Shown here: positions 1 to 43,224 of the stretch, one piece after another
Numbering within the stretch: position 1 is the first letter of the stretch
How the letters are laid out: the number at the start of each line of letters is the position of its first letter
Assembly (NCBI GenBank): GCA_019843655.1
Contig: JACDQD010000111.1
Location: forward strand, 1-64,000
Origin: Lethocerus indicus
Lineage: Eukaryota; Arthropoda; Insecta; Hemiptera; Belostomatidae
DNA: 64,000 nucleotides
Direction of reading: 5' to 3'
Position numbers and translations under genes: made by a program
Notes under the pieces: generated by a model
Seen by the model: only the letters and a program-made list of their open reading frames with translations
Told to the model about the DNA's origin: nothing
Databases searched by the model: none

Positions 1-2430
1 AAAATTTAAAATTTTCGATTTTTTAGCTCTCCTTTTAGGGAGCAAGTGTAACTCACACAGTTACTTTGTACACTTGTGGTGGGAATAGGGCAAATTCTGG
101 CGACATTTTTAAAAAATTTAAAATTTTCGATTTTTACTCTCCTTTTAGGGGCAAGTGTAGCTTACTTTTGTACACTTGTAGGGACCGCCGATGGTATGGA
201 GCAAATTCTACGACCTTGATTTTAAAATTTAAAATTTTCGATTTTTACCTCTCCTTTTAGGGGCAAGTGTAACTCAGTTCTTTTGTACACTTGTGGTGGA
301 ATATGGGCAAATTCTGGCGACATTTTAAAAAAATTAAAATTTTCGATTTTTTAGCTCTCCTTTTAGGGGCAAGTGTAACTTACTTTTGTACACTTGTGGT
401 GGGAATATGGGCAAATTCTGACGACATTTTTGAAAAATCGAAAATTTTCGATTTTTTAGCTCTCCTTTTAGGGGCAAGTGTAACTCAGTTTTGTACACTT
501 GTGGTGGGAATATGGGCAAATTCTGACGACATTTTTGAAAAATCGAAAATTTTCGATTTTTTAGCTCTCCTTTTAGGGGCAAGTGTAGCTCACTTTTACA
601 CTTGTGGATGGAATATGGGCAATTCAGGCGACATTTTTGAAAAATTTAAAATTTTCGATTTTTTAGCTCTCCTTTTAGGGGCAAGTGTAACTCACTTTTG
701 TACACTTGTGGTGGGAATATGGGCAAATTCTGACGACATTTTTGAAAAATCGAAAATTTTCGATTTTTTACCTCTCCTTTTAGGGGCAAGTGTAACTCAC
801 TTTTGTACACTTGTGGTGTGAATATGGGCAAATTCTGGCGACATTTTTGAAAAATTTAAAATTTTCGATTTTTTAGCTCTCCTTTTAGGGGCAAGTGTAA
901 CTCACTTTTGTACACTTGTGGTGGGAATATGGTGGATTGGGAACAGGCAATTTAAAAAATTTAACATTTTCGACCGAATTTAAAATTTTCGATTTTTACC
1001 TCTCCTCCTCCTTTGGGCCAAGTGTGTTAACTTTTGGACACTTGTGGGAATATAAGTTCTTATGTGGTGGGAAATATGGAGGGCAATTTTCGATTTTTAG
1101 CGGGGCAAGTGTAGCTTAAAATCTTTTAAAATTTTCGATTTTTACCTCTCCTTTTAACTCAGTTTAGGACACTTGTGGACCGAATATGGGCAAAATCAGG
1201 GCAACATTTTTAAAATTTCAAAATTTTCGATTTTTACCTCTCCTTTAGGGGCAAGTGTAACAATCAGTTTAGGACACTTGTGGGCCTCGGAATATGGGCA
1301 AATTAACACTTGTGGTAGAGCAAAATCAGACGCATTTTAAAAATTTCGGGCAAAACTCAGTTCGACGACATTTTAGCCTCTCCTTTTAGGGGCAAGGTAA
1401 GCACTTTTTACACTGCCGAATATGGGCAAATTTTTAGGGGCAAGTGACATCAGTTTAGGACTCTTAATACTTGGCAAAATCGGGCAACAATTTTTAAAAA
1501 TTGAAAATTTTCGATTTTTAGCTCTCTCCTTTTAGGGGCAAGTGTAGCTTACTCAGTTTAGTACACTTGTGGTGGGAATATGGCATTTGGCGACAATTTT
1601 AAAAATTTAAAATTTTCGATTTTTAGCTCTCCTTTTAAATTTCAAAATTTTCGATTTTTAACCTCCTTTTAGGGGCAAGTGTAATCACTTTTGTACACTG
1701 GCCGCCTTTAGTGGGAATATGGCAAATTTCTGGCGACATTTTTAAAAATTTAAAATTCGATTTTTAGCTCTCCTAGGGCAAGTGTAGCTTACTTTTGTAC
1801 ACTTGTGGAATATGGCAAATTTGGCGACATTTTTAAAAATTTAAATTTTCGATTTTTAGCTCTCCTTTAGGGGCAAGTGTAGCTATTTTGTATACTTGTG
1901 GTGGGAATATGGGCAATTCTGGACATTTTTGAAAATAAAATTTTGATTTTTAGCTCTCCTTTTAAAAGTAGCTTACTTTTGTATACTTGTAGGGAATATG
2001 GTAAATTTTGACATATTTTAAAAATTTAAAATTTTCGATTTTTTAGCTCTCCTTTAGGGGCAAGTGTAAATATTTTGTATACTTGTGGTGGGAATATAAA
2101 AATTCTGGACATTTTTAAAAATTTTCGATTTTTCACCTCTCCATCTAAGCCCTTAGGGGCAAGTGTAGCTACTTTTGTTATACTTGTGGTGGAATATGGG
2201 CAAATTCTTTTTAAAAAATTTAAAATTTTCGATTTTTAGCTCTCCTTTTAGGGGCAAGTGTAACTTACTTTTGTACACTTGTGGTGGGAATATGGGCAAA
2301 TTCATGGCGACATTTTAAAATTTAAAATTTTCGATTTTTTAGCTCTTCCTTTTAGGGGTGTAACTCAGTTTTGTACACTTGTGGTGGAATATAAAATTAT
2401 GGCGACATTTTAAAAATCGAAAATTTTCGG
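1..2430. repeat. Satellite array, unit about 105 bp (satellite A)
   Basis: About 20 tandem copies of an AT-rich unit. Each holds an AAAATTTTCGA block, then CTCTCCTTTTAGGGGCAAG, TTTTGTACACTTGTG and GGGAATATGGGCAAATTC. Spacing of the CTCTCCTTTTAGG block is about 104-108 bp at the left. Copies are clean to about 900 and increasingly deleted and scrambled after 950. Some copies hold the palindrome TCGAAAATTTTCGA. The open frames here (for example 291-821) only reflect the repeat. It lies in the intron before the first KLC exon seen, or upstream of it. Confidence 0.9.
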
Positions 2431-4380
2431 CGTTTTAAGGATTTTATGCTGGGCAAGCATTTTGACGTATTTTGGGAATTTATAGGAATTTGGACCATTT
2501 AGGGCTTTTCATAGCATTTTGGGTCCTTTTTAAGCGTTTTTGTACGTATTTTGGCTTTCATAGGATTTTGTATGTATTTTGGGCTTTCATAGGATTTTGT
2601 ATGTTTTTGGCTTTTTATAGCATTTTGACGAATTTTGGGCTTTATAGTTTTTGACGTGTTTAAAGCTTTTATGCCTATTTTAGCTTTTTAAAGCGTTCTT
2701 GACGTATTTCGGCCATTTTAAGCGTTTTTGACGTATTTAATTTGTAAGCGTTTTGGACGGTTTTGGGCATATTTTTTGCTGGAAGGCCCAAAATTGTTTT
2801 TCAGCCAAAAATGGAACAAACCTAATAATGCGGTTTTTAAACAGTTTTGCGTGGCAACATTTTAAAGCTTTTTTGCCGTTTTTGTGGAGGCTCAAAATAT
2901 TCAGGCGGATTTTGGCCAAAATCGAAAATTCGGTTTTTATTAAGTGGGACCGAATTTTAACCCAAAATTACCCAAATCAGGCAAATTTTTAAAATCGCGA
3001 AATTTTCAATTTAGCTCAAAATGCGGTTGTTAGAAAAATACCTCTTAAATAATGGGTTTTTATGGCAAAATGCTTTAAAAATGCCTTTTTTGTGTGAAAT
3101 ATGAAAATGTAGGTTTTAGGCCCAAAATGCAGTTGTTAGGCTCAATGCTGCTTTTATCAAAATATGCGGTTTTAGGCCCAGAACGCAGAAACAGGCGCGA
3201 AATAAAAATGTTTTTGGTAAAATCAGCCAATGGCCCAATGCGGTTTTATGGCTCAAAATGCTGCTTTAGGCGCAAAATCGACCCAAATATGCGGTTTTTA
3301 GGCTAAGCGGTTCATAGCCTAGAAATGCGATTTTGAGGCGTGGTTTTGGGTGGAGGCGCAGAATAGCCCAAAATTTTTGTCTAGAAAACGCGTATTTAGG
3401 CGCGAAACTTGCCAAAACCACATTTTTTAGACCCATAAACGCGTTTTTAGGAGTAAAATCAGCTCAAATGCCGTTTTAGGCCCAAAATGTAAGTTTTGAC
3501 CCAAAATGCCCAAAATGTCTATGTGATTTTTAGGCGCTAAAGGAAAAAATGCGTTTTTAGACCCCAAAAATGCGATTTTTAGGGTAAAAATTCGGTTTTA
3601 ACTCCCCAAAATATAATTTTAGGTGAAAAATAGTCCCCAAAATGCCTTATTTGTGTGAAAAATCAGGTCAATAATATGGTTTTTGGGCGCAAAATCTGCC
3701 AGAAAATTAGGTTTTTTGGCGCAATATCGGCCCAAAAATACGGTTTTCAGGCCCTAGATTACGGTTTTTAGGCCCCAAAATGCGGTTTTTAGGCCAAGAA
3801 ATGCGATTTTTAGGCCCCGAAAATGTGATTTTTAGGCGCAAAATAGACCCTAAAATGCCTTATTTGTGTGAAAAATCAGGTAAAAAATGTTTTTTGGCGC
3901 AAAATCGGTCCAAAAACGCGATTTTTAGGCCCATAAATGTGGTTGTTAGGCTCAAAAATGCGGTTTTTAGGCGCAAAAATGCGGTTTTTAGGCGCAAAAA
4001 TGCGGTTTTTAGGCGTAAAAATGCGGTTTTTAGGCGCAAAATCAGCTCCAAAAAACGGTTTTCAGGCCGAAGAATGGGCTTTTTGGCGCAGAATCGACCA
4101 AAAAAAGCTGTTTTCAGGCCAAAAATTGGTCCAAATATGCAGTTTTTAGGCCATGAAAGGCGATTTTTAGCCTGAAAATGCGATTTTTTGGGTGGAAAAT
4201 CAGGTCAATAATGCGATTTCTCGACCCAAAAATGCAGTGTTTGCCCCCAAAAATGTGGTTTTTAGGTGCGAAGCAGGCACAAAAATGCCGTTTTTAGGCG
4301 CAAAATCAATTGAAAAATGCGATTTTTTTGGCCCAAATATGCGGTTTTTAGGCGGAAAATCGGCCCAGAAATGCGGTTTT
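2431..4380. repeat. Short-period degenerate satellite, about 21 bp (satellite B)
   Basis: After a transition zone rich in TTTTGACGTATTTTGGGC (2431-2760), the region is built from degenerate copies of AAAAATGCGGTTTTTAGGC followed by CC or GC. The period is exactly 21 bp in the cleanest part, 3957-4040. Because 21 is a multiple of three, it gives open frames such as 3780-4175, which I do not regard as genes. The same motif recurs in reverse complement at 47.8-48.6 kb. Confidence 0.85.
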
Positions 4381-4635
4381 TTTTCGTTTTTTCAATCCTT
4401 CAACTTTCCGTCTCTCCCTTTTTTCCTTTCCTTTTTCAACTCGCCCTTTAAGAATCTCGCCTTTGGACCATTGTGGACTGAGTATGGGACAAACGGTGGA
4501 CATTTTCTTGGAAAAAAAATTTCGATGTTTCAACTTTCCTTTATAGGACCTTTATATAGGGTCCTTAGGTCCTTCAGCTCCTGCTCGGACCGGCAGTTTT
4601 CCGTCTCTATTCCCGTTTCTTCCTCTTTTCTATAG

Positions 4636-34029
<29,394 letters not shown>

Positions 34030-34445
34030 CGGCAGCTTCCATCGTTATACGTCTAATAGGGAACAGTCGGAGACACCGAACGTAAACGTAAACGTAAAAA
34101 ATAATTTTTCTGTCGGCTTTAACAGTTCTCTTCGTTATAGTCGAAAGTATAATTTTCTGTCCGACTTTAAACTGAAAAAAATCCCAAGTCTGAATGGATA
34201 AAAATATTATTCGTCGCGACCGAGAAAAAGCTACGGTTTCTCGTTACATTTCCATGGAGTGAAATGAGTGAACTGACACGATTCGCGGACGAATTCATTT
34301 CATGTCAGTCACAAATTCATTACACACGCCGAATAGGCCTAAACACCGATTCTACTAATCAATAATTTAAAACTGCAAATCAAAACGACCCCTTACTAAT
34401 ATATATATATCGGCTCTCTAATACACTTAGAAATTTTTATATTCC

Positions 34446-34451
34446 AATAAA
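34446..34451 (+). terminator. Polyadenylation signal AATAAA (KLC)
   Basis: AATAAA 417 bp past the TAG at 34027-34029, in AT-rich DNA just before the 209-bp satellite. Position suits the 3' end of the KLC transcript. Confidence 0.45.
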
Positions 34452-34675
34452 GATCCCCAAAAAAAAGAAAAAATTAGAATTTTATTAATGGGATTTTGCG
34501 GTTTAAAAAACTATATTTTTCAGACACCGCGTCACTTCAACATCATAGATTTAAGTTTCATTATCAGATTGGTATTAATTTAATGGACTATTACAGACTG
34601 TCTCAATTGTAAACTTGTAATATCGACATAGGTTGAGCTGTTCGCGTTGGCATTTTTAAATTATTGGACTCGTTG

Positions 34676-37600
34676 CGTACAGACACGTTTATTCTAGACT
34701 CTAATAGCGCTGACAACATACCGTCGACCTAATGTCACTCGATATCGAATAGTTTCCCACTGGGATGACGGTCTGTGCTGACACTGTTGTTACAGAGTCT
34801 AGATAATCGAGTCTATAACAGCTATAGAATTTAATTTAGTTCCATTTCTTATTTTAATACTTAGATTCCGCCCAAATGATTTCTACAGACATGTTTATTC
34901 TAGACTCTAATAGCTGACAACATACCGTTGACCTAATGTCACTCTATCGAATAGTTTCCCACTGGGATGACGGTTCATTGCTGACTGTTGTTACAGAGTC
35001 TAGATAATCGAGTCTATAACAGCTATAAATTTAATTTAGTTCCATTTTCTTTTTAATACTTAGATTCCAACTGATAGATTTAACACCTACAGACATGTTT
35101 ATTCTAGACTCTAATAGCTGACAACATACCGTTGACCTAATGTCATCTAGAACGAATAGTTTCTGGGATGACGGTCTGTGCTGACACTGTTGTTACAGAG
35201 TCTAGATAATCGAGTCTATAACAGCTATAGAATTTAATTTAGTTCCATTTCTTATTTTAATACTTAGATTCCGCTGTGATTTAACACCTGACATGTTTAT
35301 TCTAGACTCTAATAGCTGACAACATACCGTTGACCTAATGTCATATCGAGTAGTTCCCTGGGATGATGGTCTGTGCTGACACTGTTGTTACAGAGTCTGA
35401 TAATCGAGTCTATAACAGCTATAGAATTGAATTTAGTTACCATTTCTTGTTTTAATACTTAGATTCCGCTCAATGATTTAACACCTACAGACATGTTTAT
35501 TCTAGACTCTAATAGCTGACAACATACCGTTGACCTAATGTCACTCGAGACCGAATAGTTTCCCACCTGGGATGACGGTCTGTGCTGACACTGTTGTTAC
35601 AGAGTCTAGATAATCGAGTCTATAACAGCTATAGAATTTAATTTAGTTCTATTTCTTATTTTAATACTTAGATTCCGCTCAATGATTTAACACCTACAGA
35701 CATGTTTATTCTAGACTCTAATAGCGCTGACAACATACCGTTGACCTAATGTCACTCGATATCGAATAGTTTCCCACTGGGATGACGGTCTGTGCTGACA
35801 CTGTTGTTACAGAGTCTAGATAAGAATCGAGTCTATAACAGCTATAGAATTTAATTTAGTTCATTTCTTATTTTAATACTTAGATTCCGCTCAATGATTT
35901 AACACCTACAGACATGTTTATTCTAGACTCTAATAGCTGACAACATACCGTTGACCTAATGTCACTCGATATCGAATAGTTTCCCACTGGGATGACGGTC
36001 TGTGCTGACACTGTTGTTACAGAGTCTAGATAATCGAGTCTATAACAGCTATAGAATTTAATTTAGTTCTATTTCTTATTTTAATACTTAGATTCCGCTC
36101 AATGATTTAACACCTACAGACATGTTTATTCTAGACTCTAATAGCGCTGACAACATACCGTTGACCTAATGTCACTCGATATCGAATAGTTTCCACTGGG
36201 ATGACGGTCTGACACATTGTTGTTACAGAGTCTAGATAATCGAGTCTATAACAGCTATAGAATTTAATTTAGTTCATTTTCTTATTTTAATACTTAGACC
36301 GCTTCAATGATTTAACACCTACAGACATGTTTATTCTAGACTCTAATCAGCGCTGACAACATACCGCTGACCTAATGTCACTCGATAATCGAATATGTCC
36401 ACTGGGATGACGCTCTGACACTGACACTGTTGTTATTCTAGAGTCTACAGAGAGAATAGATAAGTTGTTACAGAGTCTAGAATTCTATATTTTAGTTCAT
36501 TTCTTATTTTAATACTTAGATTCCACCAATGATTTAATACAGACATGTTTATTCTAGACTTAATAGCGCTGACAAATATACTGACCTAATGTCACTCGAT
36601 ATCGAATAGTTTCCTACTGGGATGACGGTCTGTGCTGACACTGTTGTTACAGAGTCTAGATAATCGAGTCTATAAAGCTATAGAATTTAATTTAGTTCAT
36701 TTTTATTTTAATACTTAGATTCCGCCCAATGATTTAACACCTACAGACATGTTTATTCTAGACTCTAATAGCGCTGACAACATACCGTCGACCTAATGTC
36801 ACTCGATATCGAATAGTTTCCCACTGGGATGACGGTCTGTGCTGACACTGTTGTTACAGAGTCTAGATAATCATCTATAACAGCTATAGAATTTAATTTA
36901 GTTCATTTCTTATTTTAATACTTAGATTCCGCTCAATGATTTAACACCTACAGACATGTTTATTCTAGACTCTAATAGCGCTGACAACATACCGTCGACC
37001 TAATGTCACTCGATATCGAATAGTTTCCCACTGGGATGACGGTCTGTGCTGACACTGTTGTTACAGAGTCTAGATAATCGAGTCTATAACAGCTATAGAA
37101 TTTAATTTAGTTCATTTTCTTATTTTAATACTTAGATTCCGCTCAATGATTTAACACCTACAGACATGTTTATTCTAGACTCTAATAGCGCTGAAGGCAA
37201 CATGGCGAAGAATTCCGATAATTAGTTATTGACCTAATGTTTTCACGAAGGATTGATATCATGCTGTAAATGATGAATAGCTTTTTTATTTCCCACCTTT
37301 TTCAGTTCCCATTGTATTCTCCATTCTGGGAAAATTATTCGAATAGTTTCGTTAGTGTTCTAAGGCAATGCACTGATTCACACCTACAGACATGTGACTC
37401 TACAGAGTCACTCGATATCGAATAACTCGGTCTGTGCTGACACTGTTGTTAGTCTAGATAATCGAGTCTATAACAGCTATAGAATTTAATTTAGTTCATT
37501 ATTTTAATACTTAGATTCCGCTCAATGATTTAACTACAGACATATTCTAGACTCTAATGCGCTTACCGTTGATTCACTCGATATCGAATAGTGTCTCAAT

Positions 37601-40600
37601 GTTGTTACAGAGTCGATAACGACAATACATATGATTTATTCTAGACTCTAATATGACAACATACCATTGACCGAATAGTTCCCACTGGGATGACGGTCTG
37701 TGCTGACACTGTTGTTACAGAGTCTAGATAATCATAACAGCTATAGAATTTAATTTAGTTCATTTCTTATTTTAATACTTAGATTCCGCCTCAATGATTT
37801 AACACCTACAGACATGTTTATTCTAGACTCATTAGCTGACAACATACCGTACCAATGTCACCGATATCGAATAGTGACATGACGGTCTGTGCTGACACTG
37901 TTGTTACAGTCCTTGACCTAATGATATTTTAATACTCGATTCCGCTCATGATTTAACTCAGACATGTTTATTCTAGACCTAATAGCTGACAACATACCAA
38001 TATTGGGATACCACTGGTCTGTGCTGACACTTTGTTACAGAGTAGATAATCGAGTCTATAACAGCTTACAGAATTTAATTTAGTTCATTTTCTTATTTTA
38101 ATACTTAGATTCCGCTCAATGATTTAACACCTACAGACATGTTTTCTACACTCTAACAACATACCGTGACCTTAGTTTCCACTGGACATTGACCTAATGT
38201 TACAGAGTCTAGATAATTAGTTCGATTTTTATTTAATACTTAGATTTCCGCTCAATGATTTAACACCTGGGACAGACATGTTTATTCTAGACTCTAATAG
38301 CTTGACAACATACCGCTGACCTAATGTCACTCGATATCGAATAGTGTCCCACTGGGATGACGGTCTGTGCTGTTACAGAGTCTAGATAATCGAGTCTATA
38401 ACAGCTATAGAATTTAATTTAGTTCATTTTCTATTTTAATACTTAGATTCCGCTCAATGATTTAACACCTACAGACATGTTTATTCTAGACTCTAATAGC
38501 GCTGTTTGGATCTCACTCTCCATAGTGTTCCCACTGGGATGACGGTCTGTGCTGACACTGTTGTTACAGAGTCTAGATAATCGAGTCTATAACAGCTATA
38601 GAATTTAATTTAGTTCTTCTTATTTTAATACTTAGATTCCGCTTCAATGATTTAACACCTACAGACATGTTTATTCTAGACTCTAATAGCGCTGACAACA
38701 TACCGTTGACCTAATGTCACTCGATATCGAATAGTTTCCCACTGGGATGACGGTCTGTGTGACACTGTTGTTACAGAGTCTAGATAATCGAGTCTATAAC
38801 AGCTATAGAATTTAATTTAGTTCTATTTTCTTATTTTAATACTTAGGGATCTTTCCCCCCAATGATTTAACACCTACAGACATGTTTATTCTAGACTCTA
38901 ATAGCTGACAATATACCGTGCTGACCTAATGTCACTCGATATCGAATAGTTTCCCACTGGGATGATTTGGTCTGTGCAAAGTGACACTCATGTTACAGAG
39001 TCTAGATAATCGAGTCTATAACAGCTATAGAATTTAATTTAGTTCATTTTCATTTTAATACTTAGATTCCGCTCAATGATTTAATACAGACATGTTTATT
39101 CTAGACTCTAATAGCTGACAACATACCGCTGACCTAATGTCACTCGATATCGAATAGTGTCCCACTGGGATGACGGTCTGTGCTGACACTGTTGTTACAG
39201 AGTCTAGATAATCGAGTCTATAACAGCTATAGAATTTAATTTAGTTCCATTTCTTATTTTAATACTTAGATTCCGCTCAATGATTTAACTCCTACAGACA
39301 TGTTTATTCTAGACTCTAATAGCGCTGACAACATACCGTTGACCTAATGTCACTCGATATCGAATAGTTTCCCACTGGGATGACGGTCTGTGCTGACACT
39401 GTTGTTACAGAGTCTAGATAATCGAGTCTATAACAGCTATAGAATTTAATTGGTTTATTTTTTCTTATTTTAATACTTAGATTCCGCTCAATGATTTAAC
39501 ACCTACAGACATGTTTATTCTAGACTCTAATAGCTGACAACATACCCGCTCGGACCTAATGTCACTCGATATCGAATAGTTTCCCACTGGGATGACGGTC
39601 TGTGCTGACACTGTTGTTACAGAGTCTAGATAATCGAGTCTATAACAGCTATAGAATTTAATTTAGTTCATTTCTTATTTTAATACTTAGATTCCGCTCA
39701 ATGATTTAACACCTACAGACATGTTTATTCTAGACTCTAATAGCGCTGACAACATACCGTCGACCTAATGTAACTCGATATCGAATAGTGTCCCACTGGG
39801 ATGACGGTCTGTGCTGACACTGTTGTTACAGAGTCTAGATAATCGAGTCTATAACAGCTATAGAATTTAATTTAGTTCTATTTCTTATTTTAATACTTAG
39901 ATTCCGCTCAATGATTTAACACCTACAGACATGTTTATTCTAGACTCTAATAGCTGACAACATACCGTTGACCTAATGTCACTCGATATCGAATAGTGTC
40001 CCACTGGGATGACGGTCTGTGCTGACACTGTTGTTACAGAGTCTAGATAATCGAGTCTATAACAGCTATAGAATTTAATTTAGTTCATTTTCTTATTTTA
40101 ATACTTAGATTCCGCTCAATGATTTAACACCTACAGACATGTTTATTCTAGACTCTAATAGCGCTGACAACATACCGTTGACCTAATGTCACTCGATATC
40201 GAATAGTGTCCCACTGGGATGACGGTCTGTGCTGACACTGTTGTTACAGAGTCTAGATAATCGAGTCTATAACAGCTATAGAATTTAATTTAGTTCATTT
40301 TCTTATTTTAATACTTAGATTCCGCCCAATGATTTTAATCCCCACAGACATGTTTATTCTAGACTCTAATAGTGCTGACAACATACCGTTGACCTAATGT
40401 AACTCGATATCGAATAGTGTCCCACTGGGATGACGGTCTGTGCTGACACTGTTGTTACAGAGTCTAGATAATCGAGTCTATAACAGCTATAGAATTTAAT
40501 TTAGTTCATTTTCTTATTTTAATACTTAGATTCCGCTCAATGATTTAACACCTACAGACATGTTTATTCTAGACTCTAATAGCGCGACAACATACCCGCT

Positions 40601-41526
40601 GACCCAATGTCACTCGATATCGAATAGTTTCCCACTGGGATGACGGTCTGTGCTGACACTGTTGTTACAGAGTCTAGATAATCGAGTCTATAACAGCTAT
40701 AGAATTTAATTTAGTTCATTTCTTATTTTAATACTTAGATTCCGCTCAATGATTTAACACCTACAGACATGTTTATTCTAGACTCTAATAGCGCTGACAA
40801 CATACCGTTGACCTAATGTCACTCGATATCGAATAGTGTCCCACTGGGATGACGGTCTGTGCTGACACTGTTGTTACAGAGTCTAGATAATCGAGTCTAT
40901 AACAGCTATAGAATTTAATTTAGTTCCATTTCTTATTTTAATACTTAGATTCCGCTGAATGATTTAACACCTACAGACATGTTTATTCTAGACTCTAATA
41001 GCGCTGACAACATACCGTTGACCTAATGTCACTCGATATCGAATAGTTTCCCACTGGGATGACGGTCTGTGCTGACACTGTTGTTACAGAGTCTAGATAA
41101 TCGAGTCTATAACAGCTATAGAATTTAATTTAGTTCATTTTCCTATTTTAATACTTAGATTCCGCTCAATGATTTAACACCTACAGACATGTTTATTCTA
41201 GACTCTAATAGCGCTGACAACATACCGTTGACCTAATGTCACTCGATATCGAATAGTGTCCCACTGGGATGACGGTCTGTGCTGACACTGTTGTTACAGA
41301 GTCTAGATAATCGAGTCTATAACAGCTATAGAATTTAATTTAGTTCATTTCCTATTTTAATACTTAGATTCCGCTCAATGATTTAACACCTACAGACATG
41401 TTTATTCTAGACTCTAATAGCGCTGACAACATACCGTTGACCTAATGTCACTCGATATCGAATAGTTTCCCACTGGGATGACGGTCTGTGCTGACACCGT
41501 TGTTACAGAGTCTTGATAATCGAGTT
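34676..41526. repeat. Satellite array, unit about 209 bp, about 33 copies (satellite D)
   Basis: Units share ACAGACATGTTTATTCTAG, GCTGACAACATACCGTTGACC, TCACTCGATATCGAATAG, CCCACTGGGATGACGGTCTG, CACTGTTGTTACAGAGTC and AATCGAGTCTATAACAGC. The spacing of CAGACATG near the right end is 209-210 bp. Copies are near-identical at 38.9-41.5 kb and fragmented or shuffled at 36.3-38.5 kb. No open frames. It fills most of the KLC-PPO intergenic region. Confidence 0.95.
37192..37345. repeat. Foreign block within satellite D
   Basis: GCGAAGAATTCCGATAATTAG, TTCACGAAGGATTGATATCATG, GCTGTAAATGATGAATAGC and TTCAGTTCCCATTGTATTC are not satellite D. They match, in the same order, 43268-43500 of the nested foldback element. 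Confidence 0.8.
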
Positions 41527-41905
41527 AAATTTATTTTTCTACATTGATTTAATGATCAATATTATGATTGCGATCCATGATTTGACATTTTTTGTACTAG
41601 TTATGCTTGTCATGTTCCTTGAGGTGTAGTCGTCGAAAGATGTTGCGCTTAGCGACAGTTTAATAAATTTGATCCTCGCTTGCTATCGTTGATTGCGTTA
41701 TCAATTTCTGGATATCCGAAAATTGAATTGATTGAGCCGATACTGTCTTTGAATGGAGAGCTGAAAGTGATTTCTCAATAAGTAGTTTTGCTTTCTCTAG
41801 TCTCGCTTGCACCTGTAAGAAGGTCGATCTTGAAGCACCCGAACTATAGTCGGTATAGAGCTATAATTCGTACTGTAGTCTATCCGACGACGAGAACCGA
41901 AACCT
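41527..41905. repeat. Direct duplication, copy 1 (partner 43880-44245)
   Basis: Shares with 43880-44245 the blocks GATGTTGCGCTTAGCGACAG, TGATCCTCGCTTGCTATCG, GAGCTGAAAGTGATTTCT and GTAAGAAGGTCGATCTTGAAG. Both copies directly follow the end of satellite D sequence. On the minus strand, 41860-41660 is open for 66 codons (LYTDYSSGASRSTFLQVQ and so on to DQIY). The other copy breaks this frame. Confidence 0.85.
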
Positions 41906-42084
41906 TTTTTTTTTCGTGCTGAAGAAGCTGTGGCCGAGGTACTTAAAATGGTTTTTTAACTTTTATAAAAATGCACAATTCAATCTGTGACGCGTGGTGG
42001 GGGGGGGGCGGTGCGTTTATAGAGTTTTGCCAGGAATTCCAAACCCAAATCGGGGGTGGGATTTCAACCCCGATTCCGGTTACA

Positions 42085-42300
42085 GTCGCCGGTTTGGTTC
42101 GGTCTTTTTCGCCAGACCGGTTTCGCGGCCGTTCGCCGTCTTCAGTAGTCACTGTTGGCAACGTTGTTCCTTGTTCAGTGAGGATGGAAACCCCTGAAAC
42201 AAAAAAAAACAAAACAACATGCGAAGTTATTGACACCGCGCTACTGAAGATGGCGAGCGGCCGCGAAACCGGTCTGGCGAAAGGCCGAACCAAACCTAAC
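42085..42300. mobile_element. Foldback element copy
   Basis: GGTTTGGTTCGGTCTTTTTCG, CCAGACCGGTTTCGCGGCCG and CGTCTTCAGTAGTCACTG are followed by the inverse CGCGCTACTGAAGATGGCGAG and GGTCTGGCGAAAGGCCGAACC. Centre contains CAGTGAGGATGGAAACC. Confidence 0.75.
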
Positions 42301-42769
42301 GACGGGCGGGTAGTTTTTGGGTTCAAAGGTCGAAAATTGTCAGTGGAATTTTCGTACAGACATTTCGATGACGCTGCACGAATTGAGTAGGAAGAGATGG
42401 AAATATCGGAATTTTAAATGTAATTTATTTATACCGACTTTCTGTTTTTAAATCGAAGGGTTTTTAATGATAATTCGTAGCAACAATTTCACTTAAACAA
42501 GAAAGCTGAAATATGGACTAAAAAAAAACTAATATTAATCCTAAAACTGAAAATAGTTTAAAACGGCTTTTCTCTATCTCTCTCTCTCTCTCTGTCTCGA
42601 ATACACACATTTACTTAAAAGATACTTACATAAATTACACAAAGTGAGATAATTAGTGTTTGATATATCAAAAAAATATATATATAAAATAGTTTTATTC
42701 GAGATCAATCTAACGCTAAAATATATATATGATAGATATATAAATATGATTTTTAATTTGCGACGGCAG

Positions 42770-42773
<4 letters not shown>

Positions 42774-42835
<62 letters not shown>
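42774..42835. repeat. TA microsatellite
   Basis: Uninterrupted TA run of about 62 bp. Others of similar type lie at 8158-8184, 11031-11090, 11222-11252, 26790-26836, 28427-28478, 30510-30540, 33255-33298, 43020-43042, 57473-57524 and 58042-58122. Confidence 0.95.
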
Positions 42836-42838
<3 letters not shown>

Positions 42839-43224
42839 TTACACCGAAAAAGGAAAAAAATGTACTACAGTAGTACCTACATTACACGTAATGAAATTAC
42901 TGAATTGCACTATTTTTTATGACATTCCTCATTTTGCGTCGATTATAATATAATAATGATATATAATAAATATATTGCGTATGTACTGAATGTATTAATT
43001 AATATGTAACCAAAACAATATATATATATATATATATATATCGTTTGTCGACTAAATATAAAAGCTTTGTTTCCCGGTTAATATTATTATTCTTTTTAAT
43101 TACTATTTAATTTGCAACTTTGTAAACGTTATTTGGAACTAAATATACGAAGTATGATATAATAATAATAAGTGTTGTGTGTTATTTTTTTCGGCAATCA
43201 CTATTTCCGCCCCGATTGAGAATC

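Noticed and set aside
291..821. 176-codon frame with repeated GASVTHFCTLVVGIWANS
   Set aside because: It follows the 105-bp satellite unit, whose clean copies happen to stay in frame; the frame breaks where copies degrade.
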